Positions 55,489 through 64,000 are shown, counted from the first letter of the stretch. The stretch is DNA of 64,000 nucleotides from Bacteroides timonensis (GCF_000513195.1 NZ_CBVI010000063.1:24278-88277), one strand, 5' to 3'. Notes: generated by a model from the sequence alone, not told the origin. Made by a program: numbers and translations.

Positions 55489-57620
55489 TTTCTGCTGTCG
55501 GCACTCACTCCGTTGCTGCTGGCACAGAATAATCCGTATAAGATAAAAGATGGATTGTACGCCTATCAGCAGCAATGTGTCAAAAACATTAACAGCCCGC
55601 GTGTGCTGTTAATGGCCGATACGCTTTTCACTTGTGCCGGACGGGAAGGAGACCAAAAGGCGCAATGCCTTGCCATGAACCTGAAGTGCGACTATTATTA
55701 TTACAAGAGGGATATACGGGCATTGATGCAAGCCAATGAACGTTTGCAGAAGTTTGCCGAACGCACTCCCCACCAGCAATATATATTTGGCTGTTGGGGA
55801 AGATTGATAACCCTTTATACTAAAGAAAAGGATTTTGACGCTGCCCTGGCTGAGTGTAACGCTTACCAGCAGAAAGCTATACAGCTGAACAATGCCTATG
55901 GCATAGGAAGTTCGTATCGTATGCTGGGTAACGTTTATTACACCAAACAAGATAAAGAAGCTGCCTTAGCCCAATTTCGCAAGACAGTGAAATATTATGT
56001 AGAAAATAATGAGAATAGGCAATTACCGGATGTCTACGCTGCAATGTCTCAATGTTTCCATTTATCGCAGCAAGATGATTCAGCCCTTTATTACGGCTAT
56101 AAAGCACTAAAGGGGACTACTAGGATAATAGCCAAAATACCTATTTATGAAAACTTGGTTGCTTCTCATCTCAGCCTTAACGAGCCGGATAAAGCCAAAG
56201 CTTATTTATATTCTTTGGATACTATACGAAAAGATCATCCATTCGTTGGAGGCAATCTTTAGAATTATTTGACAGCTGCCGCTAGTTATTATATTAGTAT
56301 TGGAGAGTTCGATCGCAGCCGTGCATTGATTGATTCTTTGACAGACTCCTTAGTCTTGTATAGTTATAAAAGAGATATGTATGCGGCAAAAAAACGTTTT
56401 GACAGTGCCTATATCTGGTTTAACGCTGCATACCTTTACGAGAGAGCCCAGTATAGAAAAGCTAATGCCAAAATCATGGCTGAATATGCCGCACGCTTTG
56501 ACAACGAGCGTCTGGAACTGGAAAAGAACCGCCTTTCCCTGCAAAATGCCGAAATAAACCTCCAACGTCTCGCCAATGAGCACAAACTGGTATTGGCAGG
56601 CCACGAACGCGATAGCTTACAACTGACAACCACCGATCTGAAACTACAAAATAGCGAACTGGCACTGGTCAATCAACAGATGGAAACGGAACATAACCGT
56701 GCGGAAGCGGAGAGTCTGAAGGAACGGGCTATCGACGCTGAGCAAAGGAACCGGTTACAGAGTATTATTGTTAGCGTAACCGGGCTATTATTGCTGTCCT
56801 GCATTTACCACATCTACATGCGCCGCCAAAACTATCGCCACTTGCAATGGGAGAAGGAGGCTGCTGATGCCGCCCGGGAGGAAGCGGAACAAGCTCGCCA
56901 AAAAGCCGAGAATGCAGATAAACTGAAGTCCCTTTTCCTCCAGAATGTGAGTCACGAGATACGTACTCCCCTCAATGCCATTGTTGGATTCACCAGAGTA
57001 CTCAATAGCGGAGAAGATATGGGGCTAAGCGAGGAAGAACGTAAAGAGATGTTAGGACTGATTGAGACTAATACGGAACTACTCACTACGTTGGTGAATG
57101 ATATTCTGGACTTATCCAAGCTGGAGAGCGATACTTATATTCTCTGTCCGTCTTCGGTTAGGGTAAGTGAACTTTGCCGTAATATATTGCAGAGTATAAA
57201 AGAACGTGTTCCTGCCGGAGTGGAATTGCTTTTAGAAGAGCCGGAATATGCAGCGGACATTGTATTTACTACGGATGCAGCGCGACTGCAACAAGTCTTG
57301 ACTAACTTTTTGACTAATGCTTGCAAATATACCGGGCAAGGAAGTATCACACTGGCATACAAGGTTATCGAGGAAAATGGAAGAATGCAGTTCTCTGTTA
57401 CAGATACAAGATGTGGTATTCCTCCCGAGAAAGCGGAAAAGGTTTTCACCCGTTTTGAAAAACTCGATTCTTTCAAACAAGGAACAGGTATAGGGTTGAA
57501 TATTTGCCGACGTATCGCTGACTTGGTGGGAGGAAGAGTTTTTGTTGATACTACCTATACGGGTGAGCTCGTTTTGTATTTATCCATCCAACGTTAAAAA
57601 TGACAAAAGCAGGTGTTTAA
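55461..57620 (+). pseudogene. Decayed TPR-sensor histidine kinase
   Basis: Full-length relative of the kinase at 7903-10080 (TPR sensor, membrane span, HisKA NVSHEIRTPLNAIVGF, ATPase). Lesions: nine T in the signal peptide where eight would keep the frame (55482-55490), which puts the body (from QNNPYKIKDGLY) out of frame with the ATG; TAG at 56260-56262, where a Gln codon is expected (GGNL, then NYLTAAASYY); and a lost base near 57565, so the normal end GARFVFIHPTLK is out of frame. The G1 box reads DTRCGIP, with Arg for the conserved Gly. Together these show loss of function. Confidence 0.88.
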
Positions 57621-58084
57621 AAGTATCAATGCCCGATGCTCCTCTTCACAGATAAAGGTGATTTTATTCTGTACTATCCTTAATTCATATTATTTTTACC
57701 TTAATTGATACCTCACTATTGCTATAGGTGGATTATAGGCTGATGGGCTTTGCATTTATTCAAAAAAATAAAGGTGAAATAATGAACAAATCAGAATCTT
57801 GAGTGTTAATAATAAGTGAAGGGGTTACACCTGATGGGCTGACAAAATAAGATTATTATGCAGAACAATTCAATTCATCAATAGGAAATCTGTACATGAA
57901 CTATTTTTATCGATTTGATCTACTAGCCACCCCACCAAGATTCTCTGCTAGCTCTCCAATCAGGGCTTAAAAATGATAACTATATCTTTGCTTTAAATAG
58001 AGCACTGCCCTTTCCTTTAAGTAGATAGTAAAAACAACTGTGGCCGCAGTTACATTTATATTGTTAACTTAAAAAATTGCAATC
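57621..58084. other. Intergenic region without recognisable gene
   Basis: 464 bp of AT-rich sequence between the decayed kinase and the cystatin-like gene. No ORF, no strong hairpin and no exact TAnnTTTG motif; TACATTTA at about 58052 is the nearest approach. Confidence 0.45.
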
Positions 58085-58987
58085 ATGAAAAACGTGATTC
58101 AAGCCTACCAAGGCCAGCCTTTCAGCGTGACTTTAGAGTCAATGCTTAGTTCCACTAATTGTGGATGGTGTTTAATGTCCATGTCAGAGCACGTTGTGCT
58201 CTCCGGGCAGACTAATGTTCCGGTAAGTCCCGGAATCGCTCCCGTTAATCAGAATTTCCATTTCATCGCCATTGACGGCTGTTTGACTCCAGACGAGGTT
58301 ATTCTGAAATTCGGCTTGTTCAATTTTTCTCAGGTATGTTCTACTCCAATACGTATTGTTGAGTTTAAGGTCAACACTATTCCATTGGTGACTAATGATG
58401 CGGCAAACGCTTGTGGCGGGTGGACTCCAATCCGCAAACTGACCGAAGAAGATTTGCAGGTATTCAATGAAGCTATGGAAGGTTTTGTAGGTGTGGGCTA
58501 CACTCCGTTGAACGTACAGTCACAGTTGGTGAAGGGAGTCAATTATCGTTTCCTTTGCAATGCCACTACTGTAACTCGTGAGCCTAAGACCTTTCAAGCT
58601 ATGGTAACAGTGTACAAGCCTCTCCCGGGTGAAGGCAAAGCTCACATTACAGCTATTACATCTTTAGGAGATGAATTATCAAACTGCAAGGATGCCGCAG
58701 CCGTGGTTCACTTGGATGACTTGAAGGTGAATACCCACGACACATTGAAACAGTTTATAGCTACACTTGCTGGTTGTAAACTGGAGAAAGGCACTTACTT
58801 CTCGGGTACCGTTTACATGAAGGACCTTCCAACCGGTTTGGTTCAGGCAGAAGTGCAAGGAGTTGTTGGCTATATCATTGGTGACATGCTGCTGGATATG
58901 ACTTTGACTTCTACCGATAAGTCTACTCGATGGACTTGCACATACAGAACCGGACATGGAATACCTGAATGGGTTGAAAGAAAGTAG
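58085..58987 (+). CDS. Cystatin-like protein with chagasin-like N-terminal region
   Basis: 300 residues without a signal peptide. The middle part, about 108-195, has the cystatin pattern: a GG near the start (CGGWTP), EDLQVFNEAMEGFVGVGYTP, the QxVxG loop at 147-151 (QLVKG), NYRFLCNA and the second loop YKPLPGEG. The N-terminal 1-100 (QPFSVTLESMLSSTNCGW, then FHFIAIDG) resembles chagasin/I42 inhibitors, less certainly. The last 100 residues are unassigned. Both families inhibit papain-like cysteine proteases. No cysteine-protease gene is nearby. A terminator follows. Confidence 0.65.
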   Translation: MKNVIQAYQGQPFSVTLESMLSSTNCGWCLMSMSEHVVLSGQTNVPVSPGIAPVNQNFHFIAIDGCLTPDEVILKFGLFNFSQVCSTPIRIVEFKVNTIPLVTNDAANACGGWTPIRKLTEEDLQVFNEAMEGFVGVGYTPLNVQSQLVKGVNYRFLCNATTVTREPKTFQAMVTVYKPLPGEGKAHITAITSLGDELSNCKDAAAVVHLDDLKVNTHDTLKQFIATLAGCKLEKGTYFSGTVYMKDLPTGLVQAEVQGVVGYIIGDMLLDMTLTSTDKSTRWTCTYRTGHGIPEWVERK

Positions 58988-59032
58988 TTCTGGATGCTGA
59001 TAAAATCTGTTTAAATACGGATTCTTAATAAG

Positions 59033-59067
59033 AAAAGTGTCCGACATGAAAAGGGTCGGACATTTTT
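59033..59067 (+). terminator. Intrinsic terminator after the cystatin-like gene
   Basis: TGTCCGAC (59038-59045) pairs with GTCGGACA (59055-59062), 9-nt loop, then TTTTT. Confidence 0.85.
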
Positions 59068-59297
59068 CTTCTCTTCCTAATAAAGAAATTAATTTTTTAC
59101 TGAAGAATACTGCCAACCAACTTAATTATTTCACAAAATGGATTATAATACCAATATAGGTATTATAGCTAGCTTTATTGCATCCCTATCCGTGGGTAAG
59201 TGAAACTGATTATGTCATTGAAGAAGTCAACGGTTTTCAAGAAAGAACATCAATATGGAACGCAGCAAGCTTTAAAAACACTTAGTTTAACAGTCAT

Positions 59298-60281
59298 ATG
59301 GAAGATAATACAAATAACAAAACTCAAAGCAAAGACGCTTGTGAGAAACAAAAGACTACACCTACTGGGTGTAATGTCGGTCTTTGTAATATTGATGACG
59401 CGAGTGCTTCAGATTGTGCGTATTACAAAGAATATAAAGAAAAAAAGGAACAGATAAAAGACTTCAAAATAGGCGTTAATGATCGCCATGGAAGTAAAAT
59501 AACATCAATCTACAATCGTACTTCAAATTATATCATTTATGAGATTGAAGATAAGGATATTGCAAATAGTTTGAGTCTGTCTATTGCAGAATGTGAGAAA
59601 GTAAAAAACATGGATGATAGTCTGAATATGCGCTTAAATTGTGTAAGAGATGAATTTGTTAGTGCCCAAGGAGTAATGAATAAACTATTACCAGACAGCA
59701 TCTTTACCTTTAAAACCCGATTGGCAGGCTTGATAGCTAAGGCTTTAGAGACAAAATGTAATTCAAATGAAATGAGAGCTATTGAAAAATCAATAGAGGA
59801 GATGACAGAGAAAGTAAATGCAGAATATCGATATCAATGGAAAAGTAAACTAAAGTTCTCATTTTGTTCGGCAATAGTTTGCATGCTTGCCGTAATTATT
59901 GCTGCGGGATTATTTTATTGGAACTCACAAAATGGGGTGATCGATTCTATAAACACTATCATTCCTATCATTTTAATGTCTTGTATAGGTGGTTTTATTT
60001 CTATCTCGATAAAAATGAGAAAAGTCATTTTCCCGAGAGACTTTTCAGATCTGATGATATTTCTATTTTCTCTGGAACGTATGTTTTTAGCAATGCTATC
60101 GGGAACTGTTGTGGTAATAGCCATGAAAAGTGGTATGGTTCTTAGCGTTCAGACGAATATATCTTCCACTTACACTTATATGTTATTCGCAATTATTGCA
60201 GGATTCGGAGAACAGTTTGTTCCTAATCTACTGACCTCTCTCAGTGAAAAAATTGCTAAAAACAACAAAAATGTTGATTGA
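59298..60281 (+). CDS. Hypothetical inner-membrane protein, 327 residues
   Basis: Cytoplasmic N-terminal region of about 180 residues with cysteines near the start (CEKQ, GCNVGLC, DCAYYKEYKEKKEQ) and a helical, charged middle. It is followed by four or five membrane spans from about residue 188 (FSFCSAIVCMLAVIIAAGLF) to 312. No signal peptide and no family recognised. AT-rich and isolated: a terminator lies upstream and the transposase downstream, so it may be an accessory gene. The leader 59068-59297 contains a short ORF (MDYNTNIGIIASF...) of doubtful meaning. Confidence 0.6.
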   Translation: MEDNTNNKTQSKDACEKQKTTPTGCNVGLCNIDDASASDCAYYKEYKEKKEQIKDFKIGVNDRHGSKITSIYNRTSNYIIYEIEDKDIANSLSLSIAECEKVKNMDDSLNMRLNCVRDEFVSAQGVMNKLLPDSIFTFKTRLAGLIAKALETKCNSNEMRAIEKSIEEMTEKVNAEYRYQWKSKLKFSFCSAIVCMLAVIIAAGLFYWNSQNGVIDSINTIIPIILMSCIGGFISISIKMRKVIFPRDFSDLMIFLFSLERMFLAMLSGTVVVIAMKSGMVLSVQTNISSTYTYMLFAIIAGFGEQFVPNLLTSLSEKIAKNNKNVD

Positions 60282-60506
60282 ATATCTTGGTATCTGCCCA
60301 GCAGGGATTGAGAGGCGGAGAAGAAGTAATAGACGGATTTGCTTAATCAGAACAGAAAGATAGAAAAATTGAATGGTTTTAAAAATATAGTTCCTACGTT
60401 TAAAATCGGAAAAGACGAATAGTTAGCCTTAGCACTAAAAAAGCTATACCATTTTAGTTAACTTTGTATATGGAGCACACATTATTAACTAACAACGATA
60501 TAGCTT

Positions 60507-61592
60507 ATGAAACGTGTACAAAGTAACACATTAGATTTTAGTGGGCAAAATATTTATGTAGGAATTGATGTCCACCTGAAAAGTTGGTCGGTTGCCATCC
60601 TGTCAGAACATTCCGTTCTGAAGAGATTCAGCCAGAGCCCGGAACCGGAAGCCTTGCATAAGTATTTGGCGAGTAATTATCCCGGAGCAAATTATTTCTC
60701 AGTTTATGAAGCCGGCTTTTGTGGTTTCTGGATACATGAGAAATTAACGGATTTAGGGATCAACAATATAGTAGTCAATCCTGCTGATGTCCCAACGATG
60801 AGCAAGGAGAAGTTACGTAAGACCGATGCGGTAGATTGCAATAAACTGGCCCGTGAGTTACGTTCCGGTTCATTGGAAGGTATATATGTTCCAGGGGCGG
60901 AAACCCTGGAAATGCGTTCTTTGATAAGACTGAGAAACTTAATCGTAAAAGACAGCACACGTGCCAAGAACAGAATCAAGTCATTGCTTCGTTTTCATGG
61001 CGTGGAGATTCCTGAAGAGTTTACCCGATGCTCAATCGGTTGCTGGTCAAAACGCTTCTTGAATTGGTTGCATAATCTTGAGCTTTCTACGGAATATGGC
61101 AAGAAGACACTTGAACTTCACCTTGAGCAGTTTATCCGTTTACGCAATATGTTGTTGCAGGAAACACGTGCCATTCGTGAAATATCACGGAAAGAACCTT
61201 ATCAAAAGCCAATACGCCTGCTGACATCGGTTCCCGGGATAGGGATTACAACCGCCGCCACGCTGATGGTGGAGATTGATGATATAATGCGGTTCAGAAA
61301 TGCCGATCATCTGGCTTCCTTCATCGGTTTGGTTCCCATGTGCCACTCCAGCGGTGACAAAGATGCGGTTGGTGGTATTACTGTCCGTCGCCACTTTATG
61401 CTCCGGTGCCTGTTGGTGGAAGCAGCATGGATTGCCATCCGAAAAGATCCGGCGATGACATTGGCTTACAATGAATATCGAAAGCGGATGAATCCGCAAA
61501 AATCGATTGTAAAAATTGCACGCCGATTGGTAAACAGGGTCTATTTTGTTCTTAAACACGAAAAGGAATATGTGCCATGTGTTGTCAAATGA
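60507..61592 (+). CDS. IS110-family transposase/recombinase
   Basis: 361 residues, full length for the family. The N-terminal RuvC-like DEDD domain has Asp21 (GIDVH), Glu68 (VYEAG), Asp107 and Asp110 (KTDAVDCNKLA). The C-terminal Tnp domain has a helix-hairpin-helix-like LTSVPGIGITTAATL and the catalytic serine region FIGLVPMCHSSG (Ser281/282). All key residues are present, so the enzyme is probably active. IS110 recombinases are now known to be guided by a bridge RNA encoded in the element's non-coding ends. Confidence 0.92.
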   Translation: MKRVQSNTLDFSGQNIYVGIDVHLKSWSVAILSEHSVLKRFSQSPEPEALHKYLASNYPGANYFSVYEAGFCGFWIHEKLTDLGINNIVVNPADVPTMSKEKLRKTDAVDCNKLARELRSGSLEGIYVPGAETLEMRSLIRLRNLIVKDSTRAKNRIKSLLRFHGVEIPEEFTRCSIGCWSKRFLNWLHNLELSTEYGKKTLELHLEQFIRLRNMLLQETRAIREISRKEPYQKPIRLLTSVPGIGITTAATLMVEIDDIMRFRNADHLASFIGLVPMCHSSGDKDAVGGITVRRHFMLRCLLVEAAWIAIRKDPAMTLAYNEYRKRMNPQKSIVKIARRLVNRVYFVLKHEKEYVPCVVK

Positions 61593-61597
61593 TACAA

Positions 61598-61766
61598 AAT
61601 CCTATAAGGTAAAACAGCTTTCTTTTAAGAGAAATACTATCATATTTATGCGGCTTTGAAGTCCGCTCAAAAAAGTTTGTAACTCTCATTAATGGTTTGA
61701 CTGATAAAGGAACTTGCAGCCCATTCAGTGGTGTCTGCTGTGGAAAGTTTGTTTTACCATAGGATT
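61598..61766 (+). ncRNA. Candidate bridge-RNA segment in the 3' end of the IS
   Basis: AATCCTATAAGGTAAAAC (61598-61615) is nearly the inverse of GTTTTACCATAGGATT (61751-61766) and encloses 135 nt that can fold into several hairpins: TTTCT/AGAAA, GCGG/CCGC, and ACTTGCAG with CTGC..AAAGT. In the IS1111 group the guide RNA is encoded downstream of the transposase, which fits this position. No expression evidence, and guide loops not matched to a target. Confidence 0.4.
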
Positions 61767-61809
61767 ACGGTTAGGTTTTCTTAGCCATATCAGACAGTAT
61801 CAGTAATAC

Positions 61810-61920
61810 AAAAAAGAGAGGCAGATAACCGCCTCTCAAAGTAGCGTTACTGCGTACCGTCAGGATGTTTATTGCTGGTAGGTTGCTCCTCAGCAGAGCC
61901 CACTTCCTCTTAACATCCTG
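61810..61920 (-). ncRNA. Small RNA gene with promoter and intrinsic terminator
   Basis: On the minus strand a -7 motif TATCTTTG (61931-61924) is followed by about 110 nt that fold well. A 9-bp closing stem CAGGATGTT/AACATCCTG encloses an inner stem GTGGG/CCTAC over GCTC/GAGC. The transcript ends in a perfect terminator, GAGAGGC-loop-GCCTCTC with six T. It lacks coding character. I cannot match it to a named RNA family. Confidence 0.65.
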
Positions 61921-61923
61921 ATA

Positions 61924-61931
61924 CAAAGATA
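61924..61931 (-). promoter_or_regulatory. -7 promoter motif of the small RNA
   Basis: Minus-strand TATCTTTG matches TAnnTTTG. An identical copy lies at 62073-62080 in the second unit. Confidence 0.55.
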
Positions 61932-61986
61932 ATAGATAAAAGTTAATTAATAATGAATTGTCCAACTTTGTTTGGATTTTAAATGG

Positions 61987-62069
61987 AAAGTAGCGTTACT
62001 GCGTACCGTCAGGATGTTTATTGCTGGTAGGTTGCTCCTCAGCAGAGCCTACTTCCTCTTAACATCCTG
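61987..62069 (-). ncRNA. Second copy of the small RNA, without its own terminator
   Basis: Same promoter (62073-62080) and stem-forming body as the first copy. The single difference changes a G-U pair of the inner stem to A-U and so keeps the fold. Transcription would run on into the first unit. Confidence 0.45.
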
Positions 62070-62144
62070 ATACAAAGATAATAGATAAAAGTTAATTAAT
62101 AATGAATTGTCCAACTTTGTTTGGATTTTAAATGGAAAATTAAT

Positions 62145-62321
62145 ATGAACACAGTAGATTGTATGGTTTTAGAGATTCTTAGTCCACCTTATGAAGAATG
62201 TGGATGTTGGTGTGTAGACGTAAAATATAACTCATGGGGAAGCATCTCCGATGGTACGGTTTACGTATTCAGTAAAGAAGAAGCAGATAAAGTAACAATC
62301 GGCTATGTATTTCAAGCATAG
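62145..62321 (+). CDS. Small hypothetical protein, 58 residues
   Basis: MNTVDCMVLEILSPPYEECG followed by CWCVDVKYNSWGSISDGTVY and a short C-terminal strand. The composition is that of small phage- or island-borne proteins; no family recognised. The ATG at 62145 is preferred over the TTG further upstream, which lies in the tandem repeat. The next gene follows 21 nt later. Confidence 0.55.
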   Translation: MNTVDCMVLEILSPPYEECGCWCVDVKYNSWGSISDGTVYVFSKEEADKVTIGYVFQA

Positions 62322-62342
62322 CCCTAAATCATCAAAAATTGT

Positions 62343-62708
62343 ATGAGTATTGAAGAAGTAGTAAAGAAGCACCTACAAAAGACACATTGTAAAAGATGTA
62401 CAGAGAAAAAATATTGTGCATTTGACATAGCCAAAGATTGTCCGAACCTATTAAAAGAATACCTCAAAGTAGCAATGTTAGGTGCTGAATGGGCTTTAAC
62501 ACACCAATGGGTAAAGGTGGAAGAAGAGTTACCTGATGCAAAAGAACTGGTACTTTGTGAGATGAAATCAAATGGAGCGATAGTAAGCGGATATATCTCC
62601 CTTAATGATAAAGGTATACCGCAAGTATCGACAGACCCCTCCTTTGAATTTGCAGATTATGAGTATTACGAACCGATCAGGTGGATGAAAAAAACTAGAA
62701 ATTCCTGA
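62343..62708 (+). CDS. Phage-type small protein (DUF551-like C-terminus), 121 residues
   Basis: The N-terminal part has a cysteine cluster (HCKRCTEKKYCAFDIAKDC) that could bind zinc. The C-terminal part QWVKVEEELPDAKELVLCEM to IRWMKK resembles the DUF551 domain found in many phage and prophage proteins ('W..V.E.LP'). Cytoplasmic; function unknown. It belongs to a run of small accessory genes downstream of the IS. Confidence 0.65.
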   Translation: MSIEEVVKKHLQKTHCKRCTEKKYCAFDIAKDCPNLLKEYLKVAMLGAEWALTHQWVKVEEELPDAKELVLCEMKSNGAIVSGYISLNDKGIPQVSTDPSFEFADYEYYEPIRWMKKTRNS

Positions 62709-62792
62709 TCACGGGTAAAAGAGATAATGCCATAATGAACTTTGCTATAAACCATTATACCAAATATATAACCAAGAAAAAGGAAGAAATTT

Positions 62793-63050
62793 ATGGAACT
62801 GGGAAATCAAGAATTGACTGCCTTACTAAAAGAGGATAAGGATGGTTCTGAATTGTGTTACTGTTGTAACTGCGGCTGCTATTTAATTGATAACAATCCA
62901 CAGTTCGGAGCCACAAAATATGACATAGATATTGCAAGTGGAGAACTGGAACAGTTTTCGGAACCGGCAGACGAAGATTCGCCAGATGAGGAAGACTATT
63001 TCTGGGGATGTCCTAATTGTGAAACGGATGGATTTCTTATAGATGTTTAA
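62793..63050 (+). CDS. Small acidic protein with zinc-ribbon-like cysteines, 85 residues
   Basis: Two cysteine pairs, CYCCNCGC (about 22-29) and WGCPNCETDG near the end, frame a strongly acidic middle (EPADEDSPDEEDYF). This looks like a zinc-ribbon fold. An AGGAAG sequence lies 8 nt before the ATG, a good ribosome-binding site by Bacteroides standards. Function unknown; typical of phage or island genes. Confidence 0.6.
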   Translation: MELGNQELTALLKEDKDGSELCYCCNCGCYLIDNNPQFGATKYDIDIASGELEQFSEPADEDSPDEEDYFWGCPNCETDGFLIDV

Positions 63051-63130
63051 AGAGTGTGTTTATATTAGAGCCAGTTAAAAAACAAAGGTAGACCGGAGCA
63101 TAAATAGATTGAATGAGACATTCAACCATT

Positions 63131-63214
63131 ATGCCAACAAATTTACTAAAGATTCTACAAAACAAGAAACTATCAGAGAAAGTAAAACAACAAATTCAAT
63201 ATCAACAAAAATGA
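63131..63214 (+). CDS. Possible leader ORF of 27 codons
   Basis: ATG at 63131 encodes MPTNLLKILQNKKLSEKVKQ and seven more residues. Its TGA overlaps the start of the next gene in an ATGA arrangement, a common sign of translational coupling. It may be a leader peptide or chance. Confidence 0.3.
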   Translation: MPTNLLKILQNKKLSEKVKQQIQYQQK

Positions 63215-64000
63215 AAAAGTTCAAAGGTTTTATTAGTGCTGGAGAAGAAAGTTATGCCTATTACCGGGCACAGTTAAAAAGACATGGTGCAAGTCAGCTC
63301 AAAGGTAAAGAGCCGGACACTGAATATGAGTTCAACCACGTCTATATAACATTCAAAGCCAGTTTTGCTACTGCTCGTCGCATACTATTGGACGAAGGAC
63401 TATCAGATGCAGTGTTTTTCAAGGATTTCCCAATGCACAAACTGGTTAAACCTTCAAATTTCAACAACATAAAAATCATTCAGCATTCTGAATTCAACCC
63501 TATGTTGCATTATCATACGGATTCCCGTATAGGCTGGCAAGCAAAAATGAGTATTACGACTTATATATCCACTTATTCCCAACACAAAACAAGATGGAGT
63601 GAGTCATTGAAAACATCAGGATTCGCCAGCGCGGAATATGTCTGTATAGAAGATTCCATGATTAGCCTTTATGGTTACAATACAATTCACGAGCTATATC
63701 CATATATTGCCAGTTGGAGTAGTAGTAATTTTTGGCCTATATACTATCTGGATACAATAAATACTTTACAACCTGTTTTATCCCGGTCATTAAGAAAGTA
63801 CATCAATGAACATATGGATATAGCTTTGGATACATCCGAGAAGAATCCATTGACACAAATCCTGGATGAACTGATTGAATCAGATTTAAGTAATATCCCT
63901 GAATTAATGAAAATATTTAATCAATCAGGAATGTATGATTCAAACCAATATGTATTAAGTAGGACTTTGTCACAAATCGTCGGAAGCATGTTTGCTGGGC
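63211..64000 (+). CDS. Unknown protein, at least 263 residues (runs off the window)
   Basis: Open from ATG 63211 to the window edge without a stop. It starts MKKFKGFISAGEESYAYYRA and continues with mixed alpha/beta sequence (KASFATARRILLDEGLSDAV, IEDSMISLYGYNTIHELYPY). No signal peptide or membrane span, and no motif that I recognise. AT-rich like its small neighbours, so probably island-borne. Confidence 0.65.
   Translation, partial: MKKFKGFISAGEESYAYYRAQLKRHGASQLKGKEPDTEYEFNHVYITFKASFATARRILLDEGLSDAVFFKDFPMHKLVKPSNFNNIKIIQHSEFNPMLHYHTDSRIGWQAKMSITTYISTYSQHKTRWSESLKTSGFASAEYVCIEDSMISLYGYNTIHELYPYIASWSSSNFWPIYYLDTINTLQPVLSRSLRKYINEHMDIALDTSEKNPLTQILDELIESDLSNIPELMKIFNQSGMYDSNQYVLSRTLSQIVGSMFAG

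Larger units (their letters stand above)
60282..61780 (+). mobile_element. IS110/IS1111-type insertion sequence (ends not resolved)
   Basis: The transposase gene with about 225 bp of non-coding DNA before it and about 190 bp after it. IS110 elements make no reliable terminal inverted repeats or target duplications, so exact ends cannot be set without an empty-site comparison. The inverted pair at 61598/61751 fits the subterminal repeats of the IS1111 group or an RNA stem. Confidence 0.6.
61838..62135. repeat. 149-bp perfect tandem duplication (two units)
   Basis: Units 61838-61986 and 61987-62135 are identical except for one base (C at about 61901, T at about 62050). Each contains the small-RNA promoter and body; only the first unit is next to the terminator. 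Confidence 0.95.

Noticed and set aside
59200..59457. 85-codon plus-strand frame overlapping the start of the membrane protein gene
   Set aside because: Basic, unstructured composition in another frame of the better-supported gene at 59298.
61771..61965. 64-codon minus-strand frame ending near the IS
   Set aside because: It overlaps the small-RNA transcript and contains its terminator inside the frame; the reading frame is better explained by chance in a structured RNA locus.

Overview
The window looks like a Bacteroides chromosome segment; the species cannot be named from sequence alone. The evidence is a SusC/SusD pair with a FecR/ECF-sigma switch, a one-protein hybrid two-component regulator, lipoproteins with Bacteroides-type signal peptides, many periplasmic-sensor histidine kinases, and several upstream regions with the Bacteroides -7 motif TAnnTTTG. 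No rRNA, tRNA or CRISPR array was seen.

Layout. 1-2.9 kb: the end of a secreted protein, a GH18 lipoprotein, aquaporin Z and a receiver-domain remnant. 3.2-10.1 kb: three co-directional histidine kinases without receivers, each with a different sensor (sugar-binding-like, SBP_bac_3-like, TPR). 10.1-19.5 kb: EamA transporter, AraC regulator, membrane-tethered TPR/HTH regulator, D-Ala-D-Ala dipeptidase-like lipoprotein, outer-membrane barrel, large MscS channel and a small unknown protein. 19.5-24.7 kb: an array of four 23-bp repeats, an IbrA-like PAPS-reductase-family protein, a fourth histidine kinase, HU and two small proteins. 25.7-31.3 kb: a hybrid two-component regulator followed by two decayed ABC-2 permease genes.

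31.4-53.2 kb is the metabolic core, all on the minus strand and read from 53.2 down to 31.4 kb: ECF sigma, FecR anti-sigma, SusC, SusD, glycine C-acetyltransferase, threonine dehydrogenase, NahK-like sugar 1-kinase, sugar MFS importer, GH2 beta-galactosidase, a GH31 enzyme with CBM32, dockerin-like and cohesin-like modules, and a GH109-type enzyme. My inference is a mucin-type O-glycan (Gal-GalNAc-Ser/Thr) locus. The unusual part is the complete threonine-to-glycine plus acetyl-CoA pathway inside it, which suggests joint use of the sugar and the threonine to which it was attached.

53.2-57.6 kb is a partial duplication of a promoter-HD-kinase block. The HD gene survives in one copy, a mutated kinase in the other, and a broken lipoprotein gene lies between them. 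A 30-nt hairpin repeat lies at the truncation point here and at the ABC pseudogene junction 24 kb away. 57.6-64 kb is accessory: a cystatin-like protein, a membrane protein, an IS110/IS1111-type transposase with a structured 3' non-coding segment that could be its bridge RNA, a tandemly duplicated small-RNA locus, and small phage-like or unknown genes running off the end.
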